This document shows positions 51,607-60,167 of a stretch of 64,000 bases of DNA, piece after piece; position 1 is the first letter of the stretch, and each line of letters starts with the position of its first letter. Source of the DNA: Effusibacillus dendaii (GTDB lineage Bacteria; Bacillota; Bacilli; Tumebacillales; Effusibacillaceae); contig NZ_AP023366.1 of assembly GCF_015097055.1 (NCBI RefSeq), positions 1,030,501 through 1,094,500 of the forward strand, written 5' to 3'. Both the position numbers and the translations under genes were made by a program. The notes under the pieces were generated by a model. That model made no database searches, was not told where the DNA came from, and saw nothing but the letters and a program-made list of their open reading frames with translations.

Positions 51607-52470
51607 TCAATTTTCTTTATACCGGCTGCGCAGTTCATCCCATTCATCAGAACCGAACCGTCTGAACTTCTCGCGGATCGTAATATTTTTGCTAAATGTC
51701 GGGTGTGCATGCGTAGTCTTGATCTGTTCCAAAGCATCGTCGCAGGCTAATACGGTGGCAGCAAGCAAAACTCCTGGAAGAATCGCCAGCTTATATCCGA
51801 ACTGCTCCGCCTCTTTCAGATTGATCTGAGGGGTTTTCCCGCCCTGTACCACGTTAAGCAGGCAGGGACCGTTCACCCGTTTGGGGATTTCTTTTATTTC
51901 CTCTATAGTTTGCGGTGCTTCCACAAACGCCATGTCCGCACCTGCTTCCAGAGCCGCATTTGCACGCTGCACAGCTTCCTCAAAACCGATCACTGCACGG
52001 GCGTCCGTCCGGGCAATAATTAGGAAATCTGGGTTGCGGCGCTCATGTGCTGCCGCCCGGATTTTGGAAATAAACTCCGGCATAGGAATTACTTCTTTAT
52101 TGTCAAGATGACCACATTTCTTGGGGAACTCCTGGTCTTCAATATGAATCCCGGCCACATTTCTGCTTTCATACTCATGTACTGTACGAATCACGTTCAG
52201 TTCATTTCCATAACCGGTGTCCGCGTCTGCCACCAGAGGAATTTGTACGGCGGCTGCAATTCGTCCCGCATTTTCTACCATTTCTGTCATCGTTGCAAGT
52301 CCATAATCGGGAAAACCCAAACGGCTTGCCGAGGTACCCGCCCCGGTCATATATATGGCCTCAAAACCGGCCTGTTCAATCAGTCGGGCGGTTATACAGT
52401 CAAAAGCACCCGGCGCCAACAGCATTCCCTCTTTATTTAACAATTCACGCAATTTTTTCGCCCCGTTCAT
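51607..52470 (-). CDS. isocitrate lyase/PEP mutase-superfamily C-C lyase (dimethylmalate- or methylisocitrate-lyase-like)
   Basis: 287 residues, TIM barrel. LAPGAFDCITARLIEQAGFE, YMTGAGTSASRLGFPDYGL, LVADADTGYGNELNVIRTV (Mg2+-binding Asp pair), EDQEFPKKCGHLDNKEV with the lyase-type KKCGH loop whose Cys is the catalytic acid, and ARTDARAVIGFEEAVQRA. The Cys loop points to a lyase rather than a phosphomutase. Eubacterium barkeri 2,3-dimethylmalate lyase and PrpB belong here. It overlaps the LeuD-like gene by four bases, and that enzyme pair would supply a 2-alkyl-malate substrate. Confidence 0.88.
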   Translation of the reverse strand: MNGAKKLRELLNKEGMLLAPGAFDCITARLIEQAGFEAIYMTGAGTSASRLGFPDYGLATMTEMVENAGRIAAAVQIPLVADADTGYGNELNVIRTVHEYESRNVAGIHIEDQEFPKKCGHLDNKEVIPMPEFISKIRAAAHERRNPDFLIIARTDARAVIGFEEAVQRANAALEAGADMAFVEAPQTIEEIKEIPKRVNGPCLLNVVQGGKTPQINLKEAEQFGYKLAILPGVLLAATVLACDDALEQIKTTHAHPTFSKNITIREKFRRFGSDEWDELRSRYKEN

Positions 52471-52976
52471 GCTAAATACCCCTCTCTTTTCAGTTGTTCG
52501 ATAATGCCGCCCGCCTCAATAATCCCTAAAAGAAACTGGGGAACTTTCTGGCCGGTAATCAGTTTTTGCGTGTCTAGGTTCGTAACCGTTCCCTCATGAA
52601 AATGGATACGGAGTCTGTCTCCCTCGGTCACCAGTCCTGAAATGCCGGGACACTCCATGACAGGCAATGCGTAATTGACACAGTTCCGGTAGAACAATCC
52701 GTTAATCGAATCGGCTATCAGTCCGCCGATTCCCAATTTTTTTAACAGCATAGCGCCTGGACGACTGGAACCGGTTCCAAAATTTTTTCCGCCGACTAAA
52801 ATATCACCCGGTTCAACCAGATCCACCCATCCAGGACGATTTGCCGAAAAAATCAGTTTGACCTGCTCTTCCACGGTCTTATTAAATGCTGTCTGCGGCA
52901 TAATCAAATCCGTATTGATGTTGGGTTCGGAAAAAACCCATGTTCTGCCCTCAACAACCTTCTTGATTTCATTCAT
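52467..52976 (-). CDS. aconitase-family small (swivel) subunit, LeuD/DmdB-like
   Basis: 169 residues. NINTDLIMPQTAFNKTVEEQ, the substrate loop GGKNFGTGSSRPGAMLLKKL and ADSINGLFYRNCVNYALPVM are LeuD/homoaconitase swivel-domain segments. It completes the active site of the large subunit encoded upstream (overlap of four bases). Such LeuCD-like pairs include isopropylmalate, citraconate/citramalate and dimethylmaleate hydratases. No other leucine-biosynthesis gene is near, so a catabolic hydratase is more likely. Confidence 0.9.
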   Translation of the reverse strand: MNEIKKVVEGRTWVFSEPNINTDLIMPQTAFNKTVEEQVKLIFSANRPGWVDLVEPGDILVGGKNFGTGSSRPGAMLLKKLGIGGLIADSINGLFYRNCVNYALPVMECPGISGLVTEGDRLRIHFHEGTVTNLDTQKLITGQKVPQFLLGIIEAGGIIEQLKREGYLA

Positions 52977-54244
52977 GCGGATACCACTCCTTCCAGATGC
53001 GGACGGGGATCGGTGATATATCCCTCAATCGCAGATGCCGCCACTGTCGCCGATGAGCCGATGTAGATTTTCGCTTCCGGACTTCCCATCCTTCCTTTAA
53101 AGTTACGTGTACTTGAAGTAATACATGTTTCTTCTGGCGCCAATACCCCCATATGCCCACCGTAACAAGCGCCGCAGGTGGAATTTGTCACTACAGCTCC
53201 CGCCTCCAGAAGAGTTTCCACATACCCTAATCGAACTGCCTCTTTGTATATTTTTTGCGAAGCGGGTGTGACAATTAACCGGACGCCTGGTGCGACTTTC
53301 TTACCTTTTACAATGCTGGCGGCAATCCGCAAATCCTCCAATTTTCCATTCGCACAGGAGCCTACAAACGCCTGTTGGATTTTCACTTTATCGGCAAGCG
53401 TGTCGACAGTGACCGTATTATTTGGCACAAAATCGGGTAATGCCACATACGGTTTCAGTTCTGAAAGATTGATCGTGTGAACGGCCGCATATTCTGCATC
53501 CGGATCGCTATCAGCCGGTTCAAACGGTTCATCGGTAACCGTTTTCAAATGATTGATGATCAGGTCATCTGCCGGAAATGTAGCAAATTCAGCGCTAATT
53601 TCGGCACACATGGTAGCCAATGTCGCTCGGTCGTCAATCGTCAGGCTGCTGATCCCTTCACCGGCAAATTCCACACTATACCCTTCCGCACTGCCGAACG
53701 TACCTGCGATATGCAGAAAAATGTCTTTGCCAAACACATTGTCAGGCTTCTTGCCCTCCACAACAAATTTAATGGTGGGCGCCACTTTGTACCAGGTTTT
53801 CCCGGTGCATATGATTTGTAAAATCTCCGCGAGGCCAACTCCTCTTGCCGCACAGTTAAACGCTCCTGACGCACAGGTATGAGAGTCGGTGCATGCCAAA
53901 ATCTGTCCCGGCAATGCGAGGCCGTTTTCCAGTATCACCTGGTGGCAAATCCCGTGATTGCCCACGTCGAAAAACTTCTTGATGCCAAATTTTTCAACAA
54001 ACTCCCTGGCTCTTTTGTGTCCCATTGCGTCAAGGACACTAGGGGACGGAACGGTGTGATCCAATACCACAGCAATACGATCCGGGTCTGCAATCCGAAA
54101 CGGCATCATGTTCATTCCTTGAACTGCGAAAGCCAAATCCAACTGGATCACTTTATCCACTTCGCATACAACGATATCCCCCGGCTTAACCCGATCCACC
54201 CCAGCATGCCGGGCCAAAATTTTTTCAATCATGGTCATGCCCAT
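52973..54244 (-). CDS. aconitase-family large subunit, LeuC/DmdA-like
   Basis: 423 residues. ACTDSHTCASGAFNCAARG, VGSCANGKLEDLRIAASIVK and TNSTCGACYGGHMG supply the three Cys ligands of a 4Fe-4S cluster. It resembles the short (about 420-residue) LeuC2/HacA type. The open frame reaches 54355, but the sigma-54 promoter at 54305-54321 would start the RNA near 54294, so translation must begin later; the ATG at 54244 has GAGGAG at seven bases. First gene of the operon with leuD-like, lyase and ABC genes. Confidence 0.9.
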   Translation of the reverse strand: MGMTMIEKILARHAGVDRVKPGDIVVCEVDKVIQLDLAFAVQGMNMMPFRIADPDRIAVVLDHTVPSPSVLDAMGHKRAREFVEKFGIKKFFDVGNHGICHQVILENGLALPGQILACTDSHTCASGAFNCAARGVGLAEILQIICTGKTWYKVAPTIKFVVEGKKPDNVFGKDIFLHIAGTFGSAEGYSVEFAGEGISSLTIDDRATLATMCAEISAEFATFPADDLIINHLKTVTDEPFEPADSDPDAEYAAVHTINLSELKPYVALPDFVPNNTVTVDTLADKVKIQQAFVGSCANGKLEDLRIAASIVKGKKVAPGVRLIVTPASQKIYKEAVRLGYVETLLEAGAVVTNSTCGACYGGHMGVLAPEETCITSSTRNFKGRMGSPEAKIYIGSSATVAASAIEGYITDPRPHLEGVVSA

Positions 54245-54304
54245 ACCTGGACTCCTCACTTCTCTTAAAGTTTCGTTTCTGCAAACGAACTGAAACCTAA
54301 GAGA

Positions 54305-54321
54305 AGCAAGAACTGTGCCAA
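54305..54321 (-). promoter_or_regulatory. sigma-54 (-24/-12) promoter of the hydratase/lyase/importer operon
   Basis: The minus strand reads TTGGCACAGTTCTTGCT, with GG and GC ten bases apart and both TGGCAC and TTGCT intact. The predicted start of transcription is near 54294, 50 bases before the ATG at 54244. The gene of a PrpR-type sigma-54 activator is immediately upstream. Confidence 0.9.
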
Positions 54322-54375
54322 GCGACTCCGGGCTCGGTTCCTCGCGCTCTGACACACATTATAAAAATAGGGTCA

Positions 54376-54422
54376 GTTTCAAAAGTGAAACATTCGTTTA
54401 AAAGCCTAAACGTTATGTTTCA
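54376..54422. promoter_or_regulatory. cluster of TGAAAC/GTTTCA dyads, probable activator-binding region
   Basis: GTTTCA-AAAG-TGAAAC at 54376-54391 is a perfect dyad. Its right half also begins a wider one: TGAAACAT (54386-54393), CGTTTA (54395), TAAACG (54107 in the hundreds count, i.e. 54407-54412) and ATGTTTCA (54415-54422). They lie 55-115 bp upstream of the -24/-12 promoter and overlap the stop codon of the activator gene. Confidence 0.7.
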
Positions 54423-56354
54423 AAAGTTCAATTTCCGCCAAAGAGTTGCACGGCTGATACCGAGATAACGGGCAGCTTCCGTTTTATTTCCGTTACATTT
54501 GGCCAAGACCTGATGAATCATTTCCCGTTCGTTCTGTTTTTTGAATTCTGTAAGGTTTGGATATTCGGTTTTATCGCTTTTGACGAGGGACACACCTTGT
54601 TGGGAATTGTCTGATGATGAAGTGAAAGTCAATTGACCTATAGACAGATCGTAGAAGATGATATCTGACAAGGACTGCTCTTCGGAGAACGATTCTCCCT
54701 GTTTGACCACAACCAAACGTTGAACCGTATTTTCCAGTTCCCTCACGTTCCCAGGCCAACCGTATTGTTGGACTCTGGGTAAAAGTTCGGACACAATCTC
54801 ATCCGCCTGATCCGCAACGCCGTATTTTGCACACAGACTTTTAATCAAATGCGGAAGATCATCAGGGCGTTCACGCAACGGTGGAACTTTAAGATGTAAA
54901 ACATTCAGCCGGTAATACAGGTCCTGTCTGAATTTGCCCTGCAAAACCATTGTATTTAAATCACGATTTGTCGCAGCTAGAATCCGAACATCGACCGGCA
55001 TTAAATTGTGACCGCCGACCCGCCGGACCTGTTTTTCTTGTAATACACGAAGCAATCTTGACTGCAGTTCTAAGGAGAGTTCCCCTATTTCATCAAGATA
55101 TAATGTTCCTTCGTGTGCCATTTCAAACAGGCCTGGTTTTCCTCCTTTTTTTGCGCCTGTAAAGGCGCCATCTTCATATCCGAACAGTTCGCTTTCCAGT
55201 AAATGCTCTGTAAACACGGCGCAATTTATGGCAACAAACGGTTTCCCTTTCCTCCCGCTGGCATTATGAATACTTTGCGCAAACAATTCCTTTCCTGTCC
55301 CTGATTCCCCTGTGATTAACACCGTGGAATCGTTTTGCGCATATAGTTTGGCCAGATGAATCGTTTTTCGCATTTCTTGCGATTGACCAATAATGTCGCA
55401 AAACTGATATCGTGCAAAATGACCACTGTCGTAGAGATTTTGCCTGATTGTACGCTCCGCTTTTTGGACAGTGGCAAAATCTTGGAACACAATCATACAG
55501 CCTGACGGGTTTTTATTCACAATGGTTGGAATATAATCGACCAAATACTGCTTACGGTGAATCGTTTCGATTTGTTGAGTATACGGTTCACCATGCGCAA
55601 GAGATTCGGCCAGTTTTGAAATTGGCCAAAACGATTTCATTTTTCTGCCGGTCAATTCAGACCGCTTCATATTGAGCATTTCTTCCGCTTTCGAGTTGAC
55701 CAGTACACAAACCCCTTGCTTGTCTGTGGTAATAATCCCCATTCCCGAATGTTCGACAATCAGTCTAAATTGCTCGCGCTTTTCAATTTCCTCCCTTCGG
55801 CTGTGCGCCAATTGCAAGGCGTTATCCAACGCCTGAGAGATTGAATCTTTTGAGTATATGTAAATGGCCTTACCTCCCATTTCACTGACAAGATCACACA
55901 TCAAGCTGGTACCGATAAAAGTTCGGTACCCGAATCGAAAGTACCGATCAATTTTTTCCCGGGCATCTTGTCTATCCATATAGCAATCGGACACAATTTT
56001 CATATCGACAAGTTCCGAATAGCAGCTTAAATTCTCAAACGGAGTTCCGTAACGCATGACCACAACCTGACGATCGATCCGCTTCGCTTCTGACATTGCG
56101 TTTAACAAATCAAAGCTCGTCACCTTAATCAAAACCACAGGAATGTTTAGATCCCCGAGAAAAGCGGCATGGCCCCAAGCAGTTACAATTACATCGATAT
56201 TTTTTTCTTCCCGAATGGTCGCCAGAATCGGGCACAAATTACCAAACGTGGCTTCAAAGTACAAAACCGAATCATTCAACTTTTTTTCTTCAACCAACTC
56301 CCGAAAAATCGGCCCAGTCAACGGATGGCTAATAATCGCCAATTTTACATTCAT
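54420..56354 (-). CDS. PrpR-type sigma-54-dependent activator (PrpR_N-PAS-AAA+-HTH)
   Basis: 644 residues. An N-terminal PrpR_N sensor (about 1-190; binds small acids in PrpR, e.g. methylcitrate), a PAS domain (about 195-300), AAA+ core with Walker A GESGTGKE near 350, GAFTGA near 396, Walker B LYLDEIGELS, and an HTH_8 C-terminus (NKTEAARYLGISRATLWRKL). GGGAGGGG precedes the ATG at 56354. It is transcribed towards the hydratase/lyase operon, whose promoter follows 100 bases after its stop. The ligand is probably an acid of that pathway. Confidence 0.93.
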   Translation of the reverse strand: MNVKLAIISHPLTGPIFRELVEEKKLNDSVLYFEATFGNLCPILATIREEKNIDVIVTAWGHAAFLGDLNIPVVLIKVTSFDLLNAMSEAKRIDRQVVVMRYGTPFENLSCYSELVDMKIVSDCYMDRQDAREKIDRYFRFGYRTFIGTSLMCDLVSEMGGKAIYIYSKDSISQALDNALQLAHSRREEIEKREQFRLIVEHSGMGIITTDKQGVCVLVNSKAEEMLNMKRSELTGRKMKSFWPISKLAESLAHGEPYTQQIETIHRKQYLVDYIPTIVNKNPSGCMIVFQDFATVQKAERTIRQNLYDSGHFARYQFCDIIGQSQEMRKTIHLAKLYAQNDSTVLITGESGTGKELFAQSIHNASGRKGKPFVAINCAVFTEHLLESELFGYEDGAFTGAKKGGKPGLFEMAHEGTLYLDEIGELSLELQSRLLRVLQEKQVRRVGGHNLMPVDVRILAATNRDLNTMVLQGKFRQDLYYRLNVLHLKVPPLRERPDDLPHLIKSLCAKYGVADQADEIVSELLPRVQQYGWPGNVRELENTVQRLVVVKQGESFSEEQSLSDIIFYDLSIGQLTFTSSSDNSQQGVSLVKSDKTEYPNLTEFKKQNEREMIHQVLAKCNGNKTEAARYLGISRATLWRKLNF

Positions 56355-56393
56355 CACGTCCCCTCCCATTTGACCAAATAGCGCAAAATTTAT

Positions 56394-56405
56394 GCTGAAA
56401 TTTCA
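56394..56405. promoter_or_regulatory. 12-bp palindrome upstream of the PrpR-type activator gene
   Basis: CTGAAATTTCAG is a perfect palindrome in an AT-rich stretch 40 bases before the activator start. It contains TGAAA/TTTCA half-sites like those at 54376-54422, so autoregulation is possible. Confidence 0.4.
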
Positions 56406-56460
56406 GAATTTATAACCCACTACTCATCATACCCCTATTTTTGAATTTTTGCTACACTCG

Positions 56461-57372
56461 CTATTTCCCTCGCCTTGCCGCCTGTAATTCTTCATACAAC
56501 CCAAACAAAAACTTGCGGATTTGGATGCGGCAGCTGCTGTTTTTTTCGCCCGCCTCGATTTCCAGCATACGTTGCCGAACTTCCTGAAAGTCGAACAAAC
56601 GCGGTGCATAATGTTCAAAAATCGGATTGCCGTAATCAGCCAGACCAAGCGATGCCAAATGCCCCAACGCATGCAGTATGGCACGGCGTATCCTTTGTTC
56701 CATAGCCCGAATTTCTTTTTGCAAACGTTCCTCGTTCAAATCGCCTTCTGTACGCAGTACAACTGCCTGATAAAGCTCTTTCATGGACAGATTGACGGGA
56801 AACGGATCGCCCTGCCTGGCTGTTTCGTCCAAATAAACCAGCAAAAGCAGCAAATCCCTCGCCCCCGCTTCACCCGCAATACCCAATTGGGAAAAAACAG
56901 GCCCGATTGCCTGTTCAACCGGTTCATTGACTGTCAGAGACTGTTCGGGTGTCTCATCCAGTCGGGTCAACATTTTCCGGATAGTGGCAAGCGATTGTTC
57001 AAGCGCCATATGTTCTCTGACCCGGCGTATGACCGCAAGTACTTCCGAACGGTTGATCGGCTTATAGATAAACGTATCGACCCCTGCCTGATAGGCGGAC
57101 GCCACCATTTGTTTGTTTTCCACTTGCGAAATCATCACGAAGCGTCCGCGAAACCCCTGTTTTTTCAGTTCCCGGATCGTTTCAATGCCGTCTCTGCCCG
57201 GCATCAATAAGTCGATCAGGATCAGGTCGGCTCCCTCCACGTTTTCCAGCTGCACATGTTCGCCATCCGCCGCTTGGCCAATCACCACAGCCAAATCGCT
57301 TTCCTGCAGAATACGTTCCAACATACGGCGAGTCGCAGCATCATCTTCAATCATGTATACTCGCAGCTTCAT
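56461..57372 (-). CDS. glnL: response regulator, GlnL (YcbB) type
   Basis: 303 residues. Receiver domain: acidic pair in VYMIEDDAATRRML, phospho-Asp in DLILIDLLMPGRDG (near residue 57), conserved Ser and Lys in MISQVE and FIYKPINRSE. The C-terminal YcbB-type DNA-binding domain contains AGARDLLLLLVYLDETARQG and EKEIRAMEQRIRRAILHALG. In B. subtilis GlnK-GlnL induces glutamine uptake and glutaminase. It overlaps the kinase gene by 26 bases, and the transporter genes upstream fit this role. Confidence 0.9.
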   Translation of the reverse strand: MKLRVYMIEDDAATRRMLERILQESDLAVVIGQAADGEHVQLENVEGADLILIDLLMPGRDGIETIRELKKQGFRGRFVMISQVENKQMVASAYQAGVDTFIYKPINRSEVLAVIRRVREHMALEQSLATIRKMLTRLDETPEQSLTVNEPVEQAIGPVFSQLGIAGEAGARDLLLLLVYLDETARQGDPFPVNLSMKELYQAVVLRTEGDLNEERLQKEIRAMEQRIRRAILHALGHLASLGLADYGNPIFEHYAPRLFDFQEVRQRMLEIEAGEKNSSCRIQIRKFLFGLYEELQAARRGK

Positions 57373-58699
57373 GAACGATCTCCTTCTCTCTTGTCAATAA
57401 ATGGGATGTCGGAATCCGAACGCGAAAAACGGTTTTTGGCTGGCACTCCAAATCGATGGACCCGCCGAACGAATCGACCATATGCTTGACGTAACTAAGC
57501 CCGATTCCGGTCGAAGATTGTCCCTGAGTATCGTATTTGGTAGTGAAACCGGGCGCGAAAATCAACGCCCGGTCGGCTTCCTGAATGCCGGGGCCGTCAT
57601 CCTCCACAATAAATTCCACGCTGCCGTCCCTAAGTCCCGTCTGCAGCCAAATATTGCCTGTTTCTTCGATAGCCTCCACCGCATTTGCCACCAGGTTGTT
57701 CAGAATGGATATCAGCCCATAGATCCTGCTGGTGGCCAGGTCCAAATCTGTATATACCGTAAAATGAATCTTTTTTCCCAGCATTTCCGCATATTGCTGA
57801 TTGGCGCCGACCACCAGATTCACAACCGTTTGCAACGGCATGCGGGGCGCCAGCGTTTCCTGCTGGATAATTTTGGAGAGTCCCGCCAGAATCCGTTGAC
57901 AATCTTTTTTCACCTCGTGCACTTTCTGGGCGACCGCCAACGCCATCTGGGATAACCGGCCGTCTTCTTTTGAAGTTGTATCACCGCGTAAAGTCGAATC
58001 GTCACGCGAGGGTGCCTCTCTTTGCATCAAACGACGGTACAATTCATATCCCTCGCGTGTAATGTCTTCAATATGAGACATTGATTTCTGCAGCCAAATT
58101 CCTTCTTCATAAAGATTGGTATTAATTAGAAGCAGCTCGTCCATCCGGTTCTGCTGCTCCTCCCCAATCGCTCGCAACTGCCGGATCATCAGCATATTGT
58201 AAAGACCCACGACAAAAAACGAACGAGGCACAGCAAACAATGTTAAAACAAGCAACGTATGAAACCCGAATCGGTATGGTTCACCGAACAAAACACGAAC
58301 CAGCAGTTCACTGTAGTTACCCAGTAATTCGGCAAAAATACCGATTAATCCTGCCAGAACAGGAGCATCCAACCGCTTCCGCACATTCAGCAGCTGCAGG
58401 ATGCAGGCAAACACAATATAGAAAACGACTGCCGGCAAATGCATCTGCACCAGTTCCTGCCAAGTACCGCCCGCCAGCAGTCCTGTCAAAACCATACGAA
58501 ACAGGCCGACAAACGCGCCGACGATTAGACCCACAATGATCGGAGAAACAGAGGTAAACCAGATGATACCGAAGAAAAAAGCGGCTGTCCCGAGTGAAAA
58601 ACGGAACGATCCGCCAGCAAGCGGATTCATTTTTAATTCGCCGAGAAAGATCGTGGCCAGACTAATCAACAGGATGATCCCGATCTGTTTTTTGGTCAT
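57347..58699 (-). CDS. glnK: sensor histidine kinase, GlnK (YcbA) type
   Basis: 450 residues. About six membrane helices (residues 5-190), a coiled-coil-like linker, DHp His in KVHEVKKDCQRILAGLSKII, then ATPase boxes NNLVANAVEAIE (N), VEDDGPGIQEADR (G1) and SSTGIGLSYVKHM (G2). The short HEVKKD DHp form is that of the GlnK/CitS-DcuS-like group. GGGAGGAGG precedes the ATG at 58699. A terminator separates it from glnP, so the pair has partly independent expression. Confidence 0.9.
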   Translation of the reverse strand: MTKKQIGIILLISLATIFLGELKMNPLAGGSFRFSLGTAAFFFGIIWFTSVSPIIVGLIVGAFVGLFRMVLTGLLAGGTWQELVQMHLPAVVFYIVFACILQLLNVRKRLDAPVLAGLIGIFAELLGNYSELLVRVLFGEPYRFGFHTLLVLTLFAVPRSFFVVGLYNMLMIRQLRAIGEEQQNRMDELLLINTNLYEEGIWLQKSMSHIEDITREGYELYRRLMQREAPSRDDSTLRGDTTSKEDGRLSQMALAVAQKVHEVKKDCQRILAGLSKIIQQETLAPRMPLQTVVNLVVGANQQYAEMLGKKIHFTVYTDLDLATSRIYGLISILNNLVANAVEAIEETGNIWLQTGLRDGSVEFIVEDDGPGIQEADRALIFAPGFTTKYDTQGQSSTGIGLSYVKHMVDSFGGSIDLECQPKTVFRVRIPTSHLLTREKEIVHEAASIHD

Positions 58700-58721
58700 G
58701 CTCGTCCTCCTCCCAAAACAA

Positions 58722-58757
58722 AAACCCTCCTTCTATCGTACATGAGAAGGAGGGTTT
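58722..58757 (-). terminator. intrinsic terminator after glnP
   Basis: AACCCTCCTTCT (minus strand, 58756-58745) pairs with AGAAGGAGGGTT (58734-58723), a 12-bp stem with a ten-base loop, followed by TTTGTTTTG. It separates the transporter genes from the two-component genes. Confidence 0.88.
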
Positions 58758-58773
58758 CCGGCAAAAGATTATG

Positions 58774-59427
58774 TCAGGTTGCCAACCGCTTTTCCAAACG
58801 CAACGCAAGCAGCGACAGCAGATAATTCAGCACAAAGTAGGTGAGCGCCACCAGGAGCAAAATTGGAATTACATACGTGATATTGCTGTTGTAAATAATT
58901 TGTCCGTTGTGCATCAGTTCCGGCAAAGCGATAATGACGGCCAGAGATGTGTCTTTAATGAGTGAGATAAACTGGCTCACTAAGGGCGGAATCATCCGTT
59001 TCAACGCTTGCGGCAGGATAATGTGCCAAAGCGTTTGCAAAGCAGTCAAACCAGACGATCTGGCCGCCTCAATCTGTCCCCGTTCAATCGAGTTTAGCCC
59101 GCTGCGGACAATCTCCGCAATCAACGCCGATTCAAAAATAGTCAAAGCCAGAATGGCCGCTGGTGTCACCGCCAATTTAATCTTGACTTCCGGCAGGGCA
59201 AAATACACAAAGAAAATAATCAGCAGCAAAGGAAGATTGCGAATCGTTTCGACAACGATCATCATCAGTTTGGATACGACTGGAATTCGCATATACCGCA
59301 GAACACCGATCAGCGTACCAATCAAAAACGAGAAAACAATGGAAAGGAAGGCTACTTCCAGCGTCACCAAAAAACCGCTGAACAGGAAGCGCAGATTGTC
59401 AAACTGGTAAGCTCCTGCGAAATCCAC
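58774..59427 (-). CDS. glnP: glutamine-type ABC transporter permease
   Basis: 217 residues, His/Glu/Gln permease family. SFLIGTLIGVLRYMRIPVVS, VETIRNLPLLLIIFFVYFAL and the coupling loop EAARSSGLTALQTLWHIILP. GTG start at 59427 behind AAAGGGGGAG. Pairs with the permease encoded upstream (15-base gap). A terminator follows. Confidence 0.93.
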   Translation of the reverse strand: MDFAGAYQFDNLRFLFSGFLVTLEVAFLSIVFSFLIGTLIGVLRYMRIPVVSKLMMIVVETIRNLPLLLIIFFVYFALPEVKIKLAVTPAAILALTIFESALIAEIVRSGLNSIERGQIEAARSSGLTALQTLWHIILPQALKRMIPPLVSQFISLIKDTSLAVIIALPELMHNGQIIYNSNITYVIPILLLVALTYFVLNYLLSLLALRLEKRLAT

Positions 59428-59441
59428 GTTGCTCCCCCTTT

Positions 59442-60095
59442 CTAGTAACTTTTCGCCAATCGCTTCTCAAGCGAATTGACGAACAAGCTGACAGGTATCG
59501 TAATCACCAGGTAAAATAATGCTACAAAAATATACACGTCAAACACTACGTAAGTTTTTGCAGAAATCAGGTCACCTTGATACATCAGATCCATTCCGGA
59601 AATCACGGCGAGAACGGACGAGTTTTTGACAAGGTTGAGAAATTGGTTGCCAATCGGCGGAATCACCAATTTGATCGCTTGCGGCAAAATGATATGGCGC
59701 ATGGTCTGTGAGTAACTCAAGCCCGATGCTCTGCCGGCTTCCATCTGGCCGCGCGACACCGACTGAATGCCGGCCCGGATCGCTTCCGCAATGAAGGCCC
59801 CCGTATACACGGTCAATCCTAATGTTCCACTTACGAACGCACTGAGTTGAATTCCAATGGCGGAAAGACCGAAATAAAAGAAAAACACTTGAAGCAAAAA
59901 GGGAATGTTACGAACAAACTCTACAATCACATAAGATATCCCATTCAACGGCTTGAACGGGGCGATGCGCATGACGGCAAGCACCACTCCAACCAGGAAA
60001 CTGCCTGCCAGCGCCAACAGACTGACTTCCAGCGTCGTGAAAAATCCGCTCAGAAACTCTCCTATGTGATTGACAAGAATGGAGAAATCAGGCAA
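59442..60095 (-). CDS. glnM: glutamine-type ABC transporter permease
   Basis: 217 residues, same family as the next gene: VEFVRNIPFLLQVFFFYFGL, coupling loop EAGRASGLSYSQTMRHIILP, VIPPIGNQFLNLVKNSSVLA. The start is a TTG at 60095 with GGAAAGGATG upstream. It forms the heterodimeric channel with glnP. The 72-base gap to glnH holds a weak GGGC/GCCC hairpin without a T tract. Confidence 0.92.
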   Translation of the reverse strand: MPDFSILVNHIGEFLSGFFTTLEVSLLALAGSFLVGVVLAVMRIAPFKPLNGISYVIVEFVRNIPFLLQVFFFYFGLSAIGIQLSAFVSGTLGLTVYTGAFIAEAIRAGIQSVSRGQMEAGRASGLSYSQTMRHIILPQAIKLVIPPIGNQFLNLVKNSSVLAVISGMDLMYQGDLISAKTYVVFDVYIFVALFYLVITIPVSLFVNSLEKRLAKSY

Positions 60096-60167
60096 CTTTT
60101 CTCATCCTTTCCGGTGCTGTTAAAGCGGAAGGGACGGGCAGACTCCAGCCCATCCCCCCGAAAAACA

